64,000 bases of DNA from Bacillus licheniformis DSM 13 = ATCC 14580 (GCF_000011645.1 NC_006270.3:1981501-2045500); one strand, 5' to 3'; positions 42,845-52,150 are shown, counted from the first letter of the stretch. The notes: generated by a model not told the origin, from the sequence alone. Program-made: numbers and translations.

Positions 42845-43513
42845 ATGGAGTTTCTGAAGCAATTTATGATTTTCAGCGGGTTGAATGATGAAGAGTTCAA
42901 GCAAATCGAGCAGATCGCGGCCAAGCGCACCTATCAGCCGAGAATGTTTGTTTTTATGGAGGGGGAAGAGAGGGAAGCGGTATTTTTCATCAAATCCGGT
43001 CTTGTTAAAGCCTTTAAAATCGATGAAGACGGCAATGAACAAGTGATTTCGATTCTGCAAAACGGGGATATGTTTCCCCATGTCGGCTTTTTTGACCTCT
43101 CCCCATACCCGGCAACGGCAGAAGCCGTTCAAGAAACCGAATTGATCGTAATCCGCATCGCCGATTTTAATGAACTTTTGATGAAATTTCCGGAAATGAC
43201 GATAAAAGTGATGCAAATCATGGGGAAAAAGATTCTCGATTTGCAAGAGCGGATCCAGGGTTTTATCTCAAAAGACGTCCAGCACCGCTTGACACATGTA
43301 TTAATGAAGCTTGCTGCTGAACATGGCATTCCTCAAGAAAAAGGGGTCTACATCAGCCTGCCCATTACCAATCAGGATTTTGCGAACATGGTCGGAACGT
43401 CAAGGGAAACGATTAACCGCACATTAAATGAATTGAAAAAGAAAAATCTGCTGACAGCTGACAGGAGCGGAATTTTCATTCATGATACAGACTGGCTGAA
43501 CGGCTGCAATTAA
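42845..43513 (+). CDS. Second Crp/Fnr-family regulator, without Fe-S cysteines
   Basis: 222 residues: sensor barrel (FVFMEGEEREAVFFIKSGLVKAF; LQNGDMFPHVGF), dimer helix, and a helix-turn-helix with recognition helix TSRETINRTLNEL. The only cysteine is the penultimate residue, so it cannot hold the cluster used by Fnr. The R-E-x-I-N-R residues are shared with Fnr (ARESINRML), predicting the same TGTGA half-site. It sits directly before the NO reductase, so an NO- or redox-responsive role is plausible but unproven. The ATG is preceded by AAGGG at a long distance. Confidence 0.82.
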   Translation: MEFLKQFMIFSGLNDEEFKQIEQIAAKRTYQPRMFVFMEGEEREAVFFIKSGLVKAFKIDEDGNEQVISILQNGDMFPHVGFFDLSPYPATAEAVQETELIVIRIADFNELLMKFPEMTIKVMQIMGKKILDLQERIQGFISKDVQHRLTHVLMKLAAEHGIPQEKGVYISLPITNQDFANMVGTSRETINRTLNELKKKNLLTADRSGIFIHDTDWLNGCN

Positions 43514-43592
43514 GGCATGAGTTTTAGGCTTTCCATTGAACGGCAGATGGAAAGCCTGTTTTTTATTTTGTTCACAAATACGCCATGATTTA

Positions 43593-43635
43593 AGTGATCT
43601 GGTTCACAACTGGTGTTTTGCATATCCAGTATCTT
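43593..43635 (+). promoter_or_regulatory. FNR box and promoter of the NO reductase gene
   Basis: AGTGATCTGGTTCACA (43593-43608), 9 of 10 conserved bases, 21 nt, then TATCTT. Either Fnr or the second regulator could bind. Confidence 0.75.
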
Positions 43636-43669
43636 AGGACATGCAAAATCAAAAAAGGAGTGAACCGCA

Positions 43670-46024
43670 ATGGAAGTACAAAGAAAGACGGTGCCCGTTA
43701 AAAAAGCATCAAAAAACGGTTTTCTGAAATCCATTCTCGTCTTTACTTTAATCGTAAGTTTTTCGGTGCTGCTTTTGGGAGGCTATTGGATCTTCAAAGG
43801 ACTTGCACCAAGACCTGTTGAAGTGTCCGGGCCAAACGGAGAGGTGCTCATGACAAAATCGTCTATTTCAGGCGGTCAGGCCGTATTTCAAAAATACGCG
43901 CTGATGGTCTATGGAACGATTTTGGGGCACGGATCTTATATGGGGCCTGATTACACGGCCGAAGCCCTGAAAATCTATACGGAAGGGATGCAGGATTTTA
44001 AGGCGGAGGCACAATACGGCAAGCGCTTTAAACAACTTTCAGATGAAAAGCAGTCCACCATCCGGAATCACGTCATCCGCGAAATGAGAAAAAACCGTTA
44101 TGATCGCCCATCAGATACATTGAAGCTGACAGACGCGCAGGTCTACGGCTTGCATCAAGTGCGCGATCATTACCGCAAAGTCTTTACAAAAGGAGACGGC
44201 TGGGGGCTTGAGCCCGGTTTAATTAAAGAAAGCCACATGCCTGAACGCAACAGGGCGTGGGTCGACAGCGAAGACCAAATCACGCAGGTCTCCGATTTTA
44301 TCTTTTGGACGGCATGGCTTTCCAGTACATTAAGGCCGGGCGACGACATTACGTACACGAACAACTGGCCGTATGATGAAGATGCGGGCAACACGATGTC
44401 ATTCGCCGCCGTTTGGTGGAGCGGCGCAAGCGTTACCATCCTCATTTTATTTGTCGGCATTATTTTATTCGTGTTTTACCGTTACAAGCTTGGAATGAAA
44501 GAGGCTTACCAGGAAGGGGCGTTTCCGGTATTTGATCTGGATAAACAGCCGCTCACCGCTTCACAGGTTAAAACCGGAAAATATTTCGCCGTTGTGTCGC
44601 TGCTGTTTTTTGTTCAGGCGATGTTCGGGGCTTTGCTCGCCCACTATTATATTGAACCGGACAGCTTTTTTGGGATTGATTGGATCAGGGAGCTGTTGCC
44701 CTTCAGCATATCTAAGGGATTTCACCTTCAGCTGGCGATCTTCTGGATTGCAACTTCATGGCTCGGGATGGGTATTTATGCGGCGCCGTTTGTCGGAGGC
44801 CGCGAGCCGAAAAGACAGGGGCTGCTTGTCGACATTCTGTTTTGGGCGCTGATCGTCCTTGTCGGCGGAAGCATGGTCGGCGAATGGCTCGGAGCGAAAG
44901 GCTTTTTAGGAAACAACTGGTTCTTATTCGGCCATCAAGGAATGGAATATATTGAACTCGGCCGCTTTTGGCAGGTCATTCTTGCGCTCGGCATGCTGAT
45001 TTGGCTGTTTATCGTCTTCAGAGGCATTAAGAGCGGCCTCAAGCGGGAGCCTGATAAAGGCGGTTTGATTCATCTGCTGTTTTATTCTTCGATCGCCATT
45101 CCGCTGTTTTACGGTGCTGCCTTTTTCTTTAATCCCGGCACTAATATTACAATGTCGGATTTTTGGCGGTGGTGGATCATCCATCTTTGGGTGGAAGGGA
45201 TTTTTGAAGTCTTTGCCGTCGTGGTCATCGGCTTTTTGCTCGTGCAAATGAACCTGGTGACGAAAAAGTCGACTGTCAGAACGCTCTATTTTCAATTGAC
45301 GATCCTGCTGGGGAGCGGTGTCATCGGGATCGGACACCATTACTATTACAACGGGTCTTCCGAAGTCTGGATCGGCCTCGGTTCCGTCTTCTCATGCCTG
45401 GAAGTCATCCCGCTTACCCTGCTTGTATTGGAAGCTTACGAACAATACAAGATGATGAAAGACGGCGGACATCACTTCCCGTATAAAGCAACGTTCTGGT
45501 TCCTGATTTCAACGGCGATCTGGAATCTGGTCGGCGCCGGGGTATTGGGCTTTTTGATCAACTTGCCTGCCGTCAGCTATTTTGAGCACGGGCAGTTCTT
45601 GACACCCGCCCACGGACACGGGGCGATGATGGGTGTGTACGGCATGTTTGCCATTGCCGTCTGGCTGTATACGCTCCGCAATATCGCCAAAAAAGAAGCA
45701 TGGAATGATAAATGGCTGAAAATAGCCTGCTGGTCGCTGAACATCGGCCTGTTCGGAATGGTGTTTATCAATTTGCTGCCGGTCGGTTTTCTTCAATTGA
45801 AAAAAGCGTTTGAAGACGGGTACTGGAGCTCAAGGGCGCCTGAGTTTTTACAGCAGGATGCAGTGCAAACGCTGCTGACTTGGAGGGCCGTGCCGGATAC
45901 GATCTTTTTAGCCGGAATCGTGATTTTGGTTGTATTCAGCATCAGAGCATTATTCCATCTCCGCAAACCGACGTATCGGGAAGGAGAAGCGCTGCCTGTT
46001 AAAGACATTGCTTCAGATGAATAG
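43670..46024 (+). CDS. norB: Quinol-dependent nitric oxide reductase (qNOR)
   Basis: 784 residues, heme-copper oxidase superfamily. An N-terminal extension with one helix and an extracytoplasmic domain is fused to a twelve-helix NorB core, the single-subunit qNOR layout. Metal-binding His candidates include FHLQLAIFW, WWIIHLWVEGIFEVFAVV (His and the Glu of the NO site), GHHYYYNG and HGHGAMMGVYG. It reduces 2 NO to N2O with menaquinol, detoxifying NO from nitrite. AAAAAAGGAG precedes the ATG. It lies between the Crp/Fnr-type gene and convergent ric. Confidence 0.95.
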   Translation: MEVQRKTVPVKKASKNGFLKSILVFTLIVSFSVLLLGGYWIFKGLAPRPVEVSGPNGEVLMTKSSISGGQAVFQKYALMVYGTILGHGSYMGPDYTAEALKIYTEGMQDFKAEAQYGKRFKQLSDEKQSTIRNHVIREMRKNRYDRPSDTLKLTDAQVYGLHQVRDHYRKVFTKGDGWGLEPGLIKESHMPERNRAWVDSEDQITQVSDFIFWTAWLSSTLRPGDDITYTNNWPYDEDAGNTMSFAAVWWSGASVTILILFVGIILFVFYRYKLGMKEAYQEGAFPVFDLDKQPLTASQVKTGKYFAVVSLLFFVQAMFGALLAHYYIEPDSFFGIDWIRELLPFSISKGFHLQLAIFWIATSWLGMGIYAAPFVGGREPKRQGLLVDILFWALIVLVGGSMVGEWLGAKGFLGNNWFLFGHQGMEYIELGRFWQVILALGMLIWLFIVFRGIKSGLKREPDKGGLIHLLFYSSIAIPLFYGAAFFFNPGTNITMSDFWRWWIIHLWVEGIFEVFAVVVIGFLLVQMNLVTKKSTVRTLYFQLTILLGSGVIGIGHHYYYNGSSEVWIGLGSVFSCLEVIPLTLLVLEAYEQYKMMKDGGHHFPYKATFWFLISTAIWNLVGAGVLGFLINLPAVSYFEHGQFLTPAHGHGAMMGVYGMFAIAVWLYTLRNIAKKEAWNDKWLKIACWSLNIGLFGMVFINLLPVGFLQLKKAFEDGYWSSRAPEFLQQDAVQTLLTWRAVPDTIFLAGIVILVVFSIRALFHLRKPTYREGEALPVKDIASDE

Positions 46025-46030
46025 ATAAAC

Positions 46031-46057
46031 AAAAAGACAGAGGAAGTAAAATCCTCT
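46031..46057. terminator. Bidirectional terminator between norB and ric
   Basis: AAAAAGACAGAGGA / TCCTCTGTCTTTTT, perfect 14-bp stem. Confidence 0.9.
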
Positions 46058-46068
46058 GTCTTTTTGTT

Positions 46069-46782
46069 TTATTGATTGGCTTCCGCTTCAAGCCGCGGGA
46101 ACAAAATATTGTTTTCCAGGTGAATGTGCTGAAAAAGATCCGTTTCCAATTCATCAAGCTTTAAGTAAGTCAGTGTATATGTTGTGCATGCCCCTTCAGG
46201 AAGGGTATAGTCATTGGTCACTCTTCTCAGTTCCTTCAGGATGCTGCCTGCGGCTTCATGCTCTTGTTCAAGGACGTCGATCGTCTGAACCGCTTCTGCT
46301 AAGCGGTCCATTGATCGCGTCTCTTCATAGGCCATCACTTTCGGGAAAATATGTTCCTCTTCCTGGAAGAGGTGATGTTCGAGTTCTGTTTTCAGCTGAT
46401 GGAACAATTGATGGACCTGGGCGAGCTCCGGATGATGGATGCCATGAACCCGGTATACTTTTGTAACAAAGCCTGACAGTTCAGGAAGCACCTCATACAG
46501 GTAGGCATGGTGCGTATGAATCACATGGTCGATCAGCTGTGAATACGGGGCTTCACTCCAGTTCGTCTCTTTTGCGTTTAATGCCTTTGTCTCTTGATAT
46601 AATGTATTGATTCTAGCTAAGATCTCTTCTTCATTTAAATCCTGCTCTTTTATCGCTTCACCGATCGGGCGGTTGCCCCCGCAGCAAAAGTCGATGCGAT
46701 ATTCTTTCAGCAGCCGGCTGGCTCTTGGAAAACGTGTAACAATATCACCCGTTTTTGTATTTTGATCAAAAACTGCTTCCAT
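46069..46782 (-). CDS. Ric/ScdA, di-iron repair protein for Fe-S clusters
   Basis: 237 residues. An N-terminal ScdA_N domain has the paired Cys in IDFCCGGNRPIGEA; a C-terminal hemerythrin-like di-iron domain has ligands spread over HVIHTHHAYL, HLFQEEEHIFPKV, LEQEHEAAGSIL and HIHLENNILFPRL. RIC/YtfE proteins restore Fe-S clusters damaged by NO or peroxide. AGGAGG precedes the ATG. Paired with the NO reductase across a shared terminator and preceded by its own FNR-type box, it completes the NO defence here. Confidence 0.92.
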   Translation of the reverse strand: MEAVFDQNTKTGDIVTRFPRASRLLKEYRIDFCCGGNRPIGEAIKEQDLNEEEILARINTLYQETKALNAKETNWSEAPYSQLIDHVIHTHHAYLYEVLPELSGFVTKVYRVHGIHHPELAQVHQLFHQLKTELEHHLFQEEEHIFPKVMAYEETRSMDRLAEAVQTIDVLEQEHEAAGSILKELRRVTNDYTLPEGACTTYTLTYLKLDELETDLFQHIHLENNILFPRLEAEANQ

Positions 46783-46821
46783 TTGTAAAACCTCCTGAAG
46801 TGTTTTGTATGCTATAGGTTA

Positions 46822-46864
46822 AATGTAACGGGTTCACCGAGGGAAAATCGTGATCTACATCACA
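46822..46864 (-). promoter_or_regulatory. FNR box and promoter of ric
   Basis: CGTGATCTACATCACA (46849-46864), 9 of 10 conserved bases, 21 nt, then TACATT on the reverse strand. Confidence 0.7.
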
Positions 46865-46947
46865 TTCTGAAAAAATGACAGAAAAAGCAATAAGTCAGAA
46901 GAAATCGGGAAATAGCTATAGATAACTTTTCATGTTGGAGGCCCGCA

Positions 46948-47319
46948 ATGGAGCATATATCCTGGCTTACATTTACGATGCTGATTCTCGCCAGTTACCG
47001 GTTAACTCATTTGATTGTTTTTGATAAGATCACGGAGTTTATCCGGAAACCGTTCATGAAGAAGAAGCAGACGATTGATGAACAAGGGCATGTAGAAACG
47101 AAAAAAGTGCCGAAATCAAACTTCGGCTATTTGCTGAATTGCTATTGGTGCGCAGGGATATGGTGCGCGTTGATCATTGCTGTCGGATATCTGATTGCCC
47201 CAAAAGCGATATTCCCGTTGATTTTGATTTTGTCGGTCGCCGGGGGGCAGGCGATTCTTGAAACGTTTGTCGGTGTCGCCACAAAACTTGTCGGCTTTTT
47301 CTCCGATTTAAAGAAGTAA
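46948..47319 (+). CDS. DUF1360 membrane protein (YngL-like)
   Basis: 123 residues with three membrane helices. DUF1360 signature: FTMLILASYRLTHLIVFD near the start and LNCYWCAGIWCALI (C-x-x-C) around residue 68. GGAGG lies before the ATG. It resembles B. subtilis YngL; related proteins occur in sporulation contexts (CotJ/spore-wall neighbours), but no function is known. Divergent from ric. A hairpin terminator follows at once. Confidence 0.8.
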   Translation: MEHISWLTFTMLILASYRLTHLIVFDKITEFIRKPFMKKKQTIDEQGHVETKKVPKSNFGYLLNCYWCAGIWCALIIAVGYLIAPKAIFPLILILSVAGGQAILETFVGVATKLVGFFSDLKK

Positions 47320-47343
47320 ACCATTCCAAGCGGATGGTTTTAT
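47317..47343 (+). terminator. Terminator of the DUF1360 gene
   Basis: AAACCAT / ATGGTTT stem, then TATTTTTTT. Confidence 0.75.
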
Positions 47344-47687
47344 TTTTTTGTCAATAAAGTGATACAAACAGCAGAGAGAACGTGTCAGTTTTATGAACTT
47401 TTCACAGCGATTTTTCCCGGATGCGGCATTTTAGGCAGAGAGGAAGCATCTCATTGTAAAGATTTCAGTTTTTAAAATTTAGAATTGAGAGAAAAAGGAT
47501 GTGCAAAGTCCCCGGCCATTTGTTTTAAAAGCTTGCGGTCACTAGTATTCAGACCTCCCATTTTATACGAAAAGAGGAAATAGATAGATTTTTTAAGCGC
47601 CAAAAAACAAGAAATATGGTTGATAGACAATCGGTGAATAGTTTATTTACAATCAGTTCGTGCTACAGGCAAGGAAAGGAGTGAAAA
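47344..47687. other. Upstream region of bglC
   Basis: About 340 bp without a gene. A possible promoter is TTGATA (near 47620) with an AT-rich -10 (TTTATT) some 16-17 bp later; it is weak. No clear cre was found. Confidence 0.4.
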
Positions 47688-47738
47688 ATGGCTGCGGAAA
47701 AAGTATTTTCGAAAAATAAAATCATTGGAGGAAAAAGA

Positions 47739-49292
47739 ATGTCATATATGAAACGTTCCATCTCTGTCTTCATCGCCTGTTTTATGGTAGCGGCGCTTGG
47801 CATCAGCGGTATCATTGCACCGAAAGCGGCTGCCGCTTCTAAAACACCCGTTGCTGTAAACGGACAGCTTACCTTAAAAGGTACGCAGCTCGTCAATCAA
47901 AACGGAAAAGCGGTTCAGCTGAAAGGAATCAGCTCCCACGGTCTACAGTGGTATGGCGATTATGTCAACAAAGACTCGTTAAAATGGCTGAGAGACGACT
48001 GGGGCATCAATGTCTTCCGCGCGGCCATGTATACAGCTGAAGGCGGCTATATTGACAATCCGTCGGTTAAAAACAAAGTGAAGGAAGCCGTCGAAGCGGC
48101 AAAAGAACTCGGAATCTATGTGATCATTGACTGGCACATACTGAGCGATGGCAATCCAAACCAAAACAAAGCGAAAGCAAAAGAATTTTTTAACGAAATG
48201 TCAAGACTTTATGGCAAGACGCCAAACGTCATTTTTGAAATTGCCAACGAGCCGAACGGCGATGTCAACTGGAATCGCGACATTAAACCTTACGCCGAAG
48301 AAATCCTGTCCGTGATTCGCAAAAACTCTCCGAAAAATATTGTGATTGTCGGAACAGGCACCTGGAGCCAGGATGTCAATGATGCGGCGGACAATCAGCT
48401 GAAAGACGGCAATGTCATGTACGCGCTCCATTTTTATGCGGGCACGCACGGTCAGTCTTTGCGGGATAAAGCCGATTATGCACTCAGCAAAGGAGCGCCG
48501 ATTTTCGTCACAGAATGGGGAACGAGCGATGCTTCAGGAAACGGCGGGGTCTACCTTGACCAATCCAGGGAGTGGCTGAAATATTTAGACAGCAAAAAAA
48601 TCAGCTGGGTAAACTGGAACTTATCCGACAAACAAGAGTCGTCAGCAGCTTTAAACCCAGGCGCCTCTAAAAACGGAGGATGGTCGCAATCCGACTTGTC
48701 CCCATCAGGCAAATTCGTCAGGGATAACATCCGCAGCGGGTCAAACGGTTCGTCAGGAGACTCTGGATCGAATTCGAAAGGGTCAGATCAAAAAGACCAA
48801 AAAAAGGATCAGGATAAACCAGGTCAAGACAGCGGCGCTGCAGCCAACACGATAGCAGTACAATACAGAGCGGGGGACAACAATGTAAACGGCAACCAAA
48901 TCCGCCCTCAGCTCAACATTAAAAACAACAGCAAAAAAACCGTGTCTTTAAATCGAATCACTGTCCGCTACTGGTATAAAACGAATCGCAAAGGACAAAA
49001 TTTTGACTGCGACTATGCCCAAATCGGCTGCAGCAAAATCACGCACAAATTCGTTCAATTAAAAAAAGCGGTAAACGGAGCAGACACGTATCTTGAAGTA
49101 GGATTTAAAAATGGTACATTGGCGCCGGGGGCTGATACTGGCGAAATCCAGATCCGTCTTCACAATGACGGCTGGAGCAATTATGCCCAAAGCGGCGACT
49201 ATTCATTTTTTAATTCAAACACGTTTAAAAATACGAAAAAAATCACGTTGTATGAGAACGGAAAGCTGATTTGGGGCACTGAACCTAAATAA
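47739..49292 (+). CDS. bglC: Secreted endo-1,4-beta-glucanase (GH5 + CBM3)
   Basis: 517 residues. Signal peptide (MKRSISVFIACFMVAALG, cleavage near AAAAS), GH5 catalytic domain (about 45-330) with acid/base Glu in FEIANEPNGD and nucleophile Glu in VTEWGTSDASG, a Ser/Asp/Lys-rich linker, and a C-terminal CBM3 (VQYRAGDNNVNGNQIRPQ to the end) that binds crystalline cellulose. Orthologous to B. subtilis EglS/BglC. ATG at 47739 follows GGAGG and gives a standard signal peptide. A second ATG with a strong AAAGGAG (47688) is in frame and would add 17 residues. Confidence 0.96.
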   Translation: MSYMKRSISVFIACFMVAALGISGIIAPKAAAASKTPVAVNGQLTLKGTQLVNQNGKAVQLKGISSHGLQWYGDYVNKDSLKWLRDDWGINVFRAAMYTAEGGYIDNPSVKNKVKEAVEAAKELGIYVIIDWHILSDGNPNQNKAKAKEFFNEMSRLYGKTPNVIFEIANEPNGDVNWNRDIKPYAEEILSVIRKNSPKNIVIVGTGTWSQDVNDAADNQLKDGNVMYALHFYAGTHGQSLRDKADYALSKGAPIFVTEWGTSDASGNGGVYLDQSREWLKYLDSKKISWVNWNLSDKQESSAALNPGASKNGGWSQSDLSPSGKFVRDNIRSGSNGSSGDSGSNSKGSDQKDQKKDQDKPGQDSGAAANTIAVQYRAGDNNVNGNQIRPQLNIKNNSKKTVSLNRITVRYWYKTNRKGQNFDCDYAQIGCSKITHKFVQLKKAVNGADTYLEVGFKNGTLAPGADTGEIQIRLHNDGWSNYAQSGDYSFFNSNTFKNTKKITLYENGKLIWGTEPK

Positions 49293-49302
49293 CGGCACTT
49301 TG

Positions 49303-49330
49303 ACGGACACCGGATATGGTGTCCGTTTTC
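49303..49330 (+). terminator. Terminator of bglC
   Basis: ACGGACACC / GGTGTCCGT stem with TTTTC. Confidence 0.75.
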
Positions 49331-49390
49331 GTATATATTATAATGGAAGGAATGAGGAATATTTTTGTAAACATGAAAGGAGATGGATGT

Positions 49391-49648
49391 ATGAATGAAA
49401 CATTGCAGCAATACATGATGCTTGTCAAGGAACACTATGACACGATCAATGGACCGGATTACACAGGCAAGGAGGAAGACATTGAAAAGAGAAAGGAACA
49501 AATCGAGCTTTACGCCAAAACGCTTCAGCAAGGCTTTTCAACAGATGATGACTATGATGAATTCGCAGATGCCGTGATTAAATGCGCATACGGAGATCTG
49601 ACGGTGGAAGAATTAGAAACGGTTTATCGGGAATTAACGTCTCCATAA
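49391..49648 (+). CDS. ynfE: YnfE-like small protein
   Basis: 85 residues, acidic and helical: ETLQQYMMLVKEHYDTINGPDY, KRKEQIELYAKTLQQGF, DDDYDEFADAVIKCAYGDLTVEEL. It matches YnfE, the gene that follows bglC in B. subtilis. AAAGGAG lies before the ATG at 49391; an open frame extends upstream but its codons are not conserved. The function is unknown. Confidence 0.85.
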   Translation: MNETLQQYMMLVKEHYDTINGPDYTGKEEDIEKRKEQIELYAKTLQQGFSTDDDYDEFADAVIKCAYGDLTVEELETVYRELTSP

Positions 49649-49674
49649 TCAATAAAATAAGGGGGAGGAGAAGC

Positions 49675-50181
49675 ATGAAAGACATGATCATGAAGACAGA
49701 CCGGCTTATTTTGCGAAAAATGAGGCGCGATGACGCCGAAAACCTGCTCGAAATCTTTTCTGACCCGATAGCAATGGAATATTATCCATCGACAAAGAAT
49801 GAAAAACAGACATTGCAATGGATCGACCGGACGCTTGAAAACTATGAAAAACACGGAACCGGTCTGTGGGTTGCCGAACATAAACAAACGGGCGAATTTT
49901 TAGGCCAATGCGGCATCGTGCCACAGGAAGTCGAAGGATCGAACGAAATGGAAATCGGCTATTTGTTTAAACGGAGCGTCTGGAAAAACGGCTATGCAAC
50001 CGAAGCAGCATCAGCATGCAAACAATATGGATTTGAGTCATTTCATCTGAAAAAAATCGTATCTTTACCTGATGCGCAAAATCTGCCGTCCAGAAAAGTA
50101 GCCGAACGAATCGGCATGACTTTAGAAAAAACAATACATAAATGGGGAAAAGAAATTGCCGTATATTCAGTGTATCGCTAA
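49675..50181 (+). CDS. GNAT-family N-acetyltransferase (RimJ/RimL type)
   Basis: 168 residues: TDRLILRKMRRDDAENLLEIFSD at the start, then GTGLWVAEHKQTGEFLGQCGIV, the acetyl-CoA-binding KRSVWKNGYATEAASACKQYGF, and SRKVAERIGMTLE at the end. This is the RimJ/RimL subgroup, which acetylates protein N-termini or small molecules; the target is unknown. GGAGGAG lies 5 nt before the ATG. It follows ynfE after 26 bp, probably in one transcript, and ends at a strong terminator. Confidence 0.88.
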   Translation: MKDMIMKTDRLILRKMRRDDAENLLEIFSDPIAMEYYPSTKNEKQTLQWIDRTLENYEKHGTGLWVAEHKQTGEFLGQCGIVPQEVEGSNEMEIGYLFKRSVWKNGYATEAASACKQYGFESFHLKKIVSLPDAQNLPSRKVAERIGMTLEKTIHKWGKEIAVYSVYR

Positions 50182-50187
50182 ATTTTT

Positions 50188-50606
<419 letters not shown>

Positions 50607-50639
50607 CTCAAATAGAAAACAATGCCTGAAATATGAGAG

Positions 50640-50673
50640 AGCCGATAACCGCGTAATAGGGTTATCGGCTTTG
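50640..50673. repeat. Hairpin downstream of the esterase-like gene
   Basis: AGCCGATAACC / GGTTATCGGCT, 11-bp stem. There is no T-run on the reverse strand, so terminator function is uncertain. Confidence 0.5.
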
Positions 50674-50726
50674 TGTCTGTACGGCTAACTCTTTGACATG
50701 CGTTTATCAGCAACCTCTCGGTTATG

Positions 50727-51863
50727 TCACTTGTTGCTGGTCTTCTTGATCAAGTCCACGCCATCGTATGCCAGACTTTCCACACTTGCAGCCTTCAGCA
50801 GTATGTAATGATCAAAAAAGTTCTTCGTATAGTCTGTAACAAGATTTCGCATCTCCATAGCATCCCGTTCACCTCTGAGTTCCTCATTAACACTGGTAAA
50901 CACGATGTCGCAGTAATCTAAATGCGCAACACGATCAACAGAGAAATAATAGGTTTCCATGCTATTGTTAGCGCCAATTATCGCATTCATGTTATAGTTA
51001 GGTTCACAAAACAGTAGCAAGAAGGGTTTCTTAAGGTCGCTGTCGAGAAGGCCGAACGCACCGCTATCCAAGCCAATCCCGCAGGCGAACCGGTCGTCGT
51101 CCCGGCAAACAATCGCCGTCGTAGGCCCTCCATAAGAATGTCCGACTATGCCCATGCCGATGTCAAGCAACAATCTGCCCTTAAAGATGGAATTCAGTTC
51201 TCCAGAGTCCAGTTTGTAAAGATAATCGGCTACATACCTTACATCTTCTGCCTGTAACTCACTATACTCTGTTAACTTGGCAAGTATCGGCAGTGTAAGC
51301 ACGTTATGGCACATCTCAATGGCAGTTTCATCGTCAGGCCGCATCTCCATCTTACCAGCCAACGCCAGCATCTCCGGATCTTCAGAAAACGCCATAATGA
51401 CATCCGAAAAATCCTTTGATACATTAAACAGGCGCCCATCTTTACGCTTATACATCGTGCTATTCTGATGGCCGATGCTTACCACAACATATCCCATGCT
51501 TGCCAAGTCTGTACAGATCACTGTACCCCATTCTGGAGAACCGCCCCCGCCGCAAACATAGAATAATACCGGATAGCGCTTTTCCTTCCCGGAGAGAGCA
51601 AGGTCGTCGTAACACTGGGTCTTGATATCTATAGAGAAAACATCCTTCAACGCAGTGACAAGTGGCTGCTCATTAAACATCTCGTAGACTTCAGGAAACA
51701 TGTACGTTGATGTAGTCTTACCTTCGCTACTGTCGGACGGATAGTACACAAACGCCGTCAGTTCTCTTTTTGAGTGATCTGATGCCGTGTACTCAAAATC
51801 CATCTGGGTTCGACCGACAGTATAGCCGCCAATTGGTTCTGGAAATGCGTCATAAGTTTTCAT
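50727..51863 (-). CDS. Alpha/beta hydrolase of the PAF-acetylhydrolase type
   Basis: 378 residues. An alpha/beta hydrolase core with YPVLFYVCGGGGSPE (oxyanion region), nucleophile elbow GIVGHSYGGPTT, an acidic residue in IGLDSGAFG and a late His in RVAHLDYCD. The order and the G-H-S-Y-G-G motif fit platelet-activating-factor acetylhydrolase-like enzymes and dienelactone-type esterases. No signal peptide, so cytosolic. The substrate is unknown. GGGGGAAT precedes the ATG. It is flanked by decayed sequence and an IS scar, suggesting a recent arrival. Confidence 0.8.
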   Translation of the reverse strand: MKTYDAFPEPIGGYTVGRTQMDFEYTASDHSKRELTAFVYYPSDSSEGKTTSTYMFPEVYEMFNEQPLVTALKDVFSIDIKTQCYDDLALSGKEKRYPVLFYVCGGGGSPEWGTVICTDLASMGYVVVSIGHQNSTMYKRKDGRLFNVSKDFSDVIMAFSEDPEMLALAGKMEMRPDDETAIEMCHNVLTLPILAKLTEYSELQAEDVRYVADYLYKLDSGELNSIFKGRLLLDIGMGIVGHSYGGPTTAIVCRDDDRFACGIGLDSGAFGLLDSDLKKPFLLLFCEPNYNMNAIIGANNSMETYYFSVDRVAHLDYCDIVFTSVNEELRGERDAMEMRNLVTDYTKNFFDHYILLKAASVESLAYDGVDLIKKTSNK

Positions 51864-51975
51864 TTTCTTATTCCCCCTTAATTAATAAAAGTGGCGAATG
51901 TGAAATACATACATTGCGCTATAAGCGCTTTTCAAAACTGTGAAACTATTACATCCTATCTTCAGTGAATCATAT

Positions 51976-52150
51976 CTACTCCTTGGCTTTCTTGAGATCG
52001 CTAACAATTTCAGATATATGATTCCCAATAATTATTTCCAAACTTGCTGCTTCTTTTAATGTTAATGGGTGAATATATGTGCACACCTCTTTTAACAAGA
52101 TTTTTCTATAAAATTTCGACAAGGTTCTACAATACCCTTCTATGAATATT
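51976..52150 (-). pseudogene. C-terminal gene fragment
   Basis: A reverse frame with no ATG and an upstream stop: SKFYRKILLKEV, then HPLTLKEAASLEIIIGNHIS and EIVSDLKKAKE before TAG. It looks like the tail of a truncated protein, cut off next to the IS-type repeats at 52188-52328. No family recognised. The rest of 51864-52585 has no gene. Confidence 0.45.
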
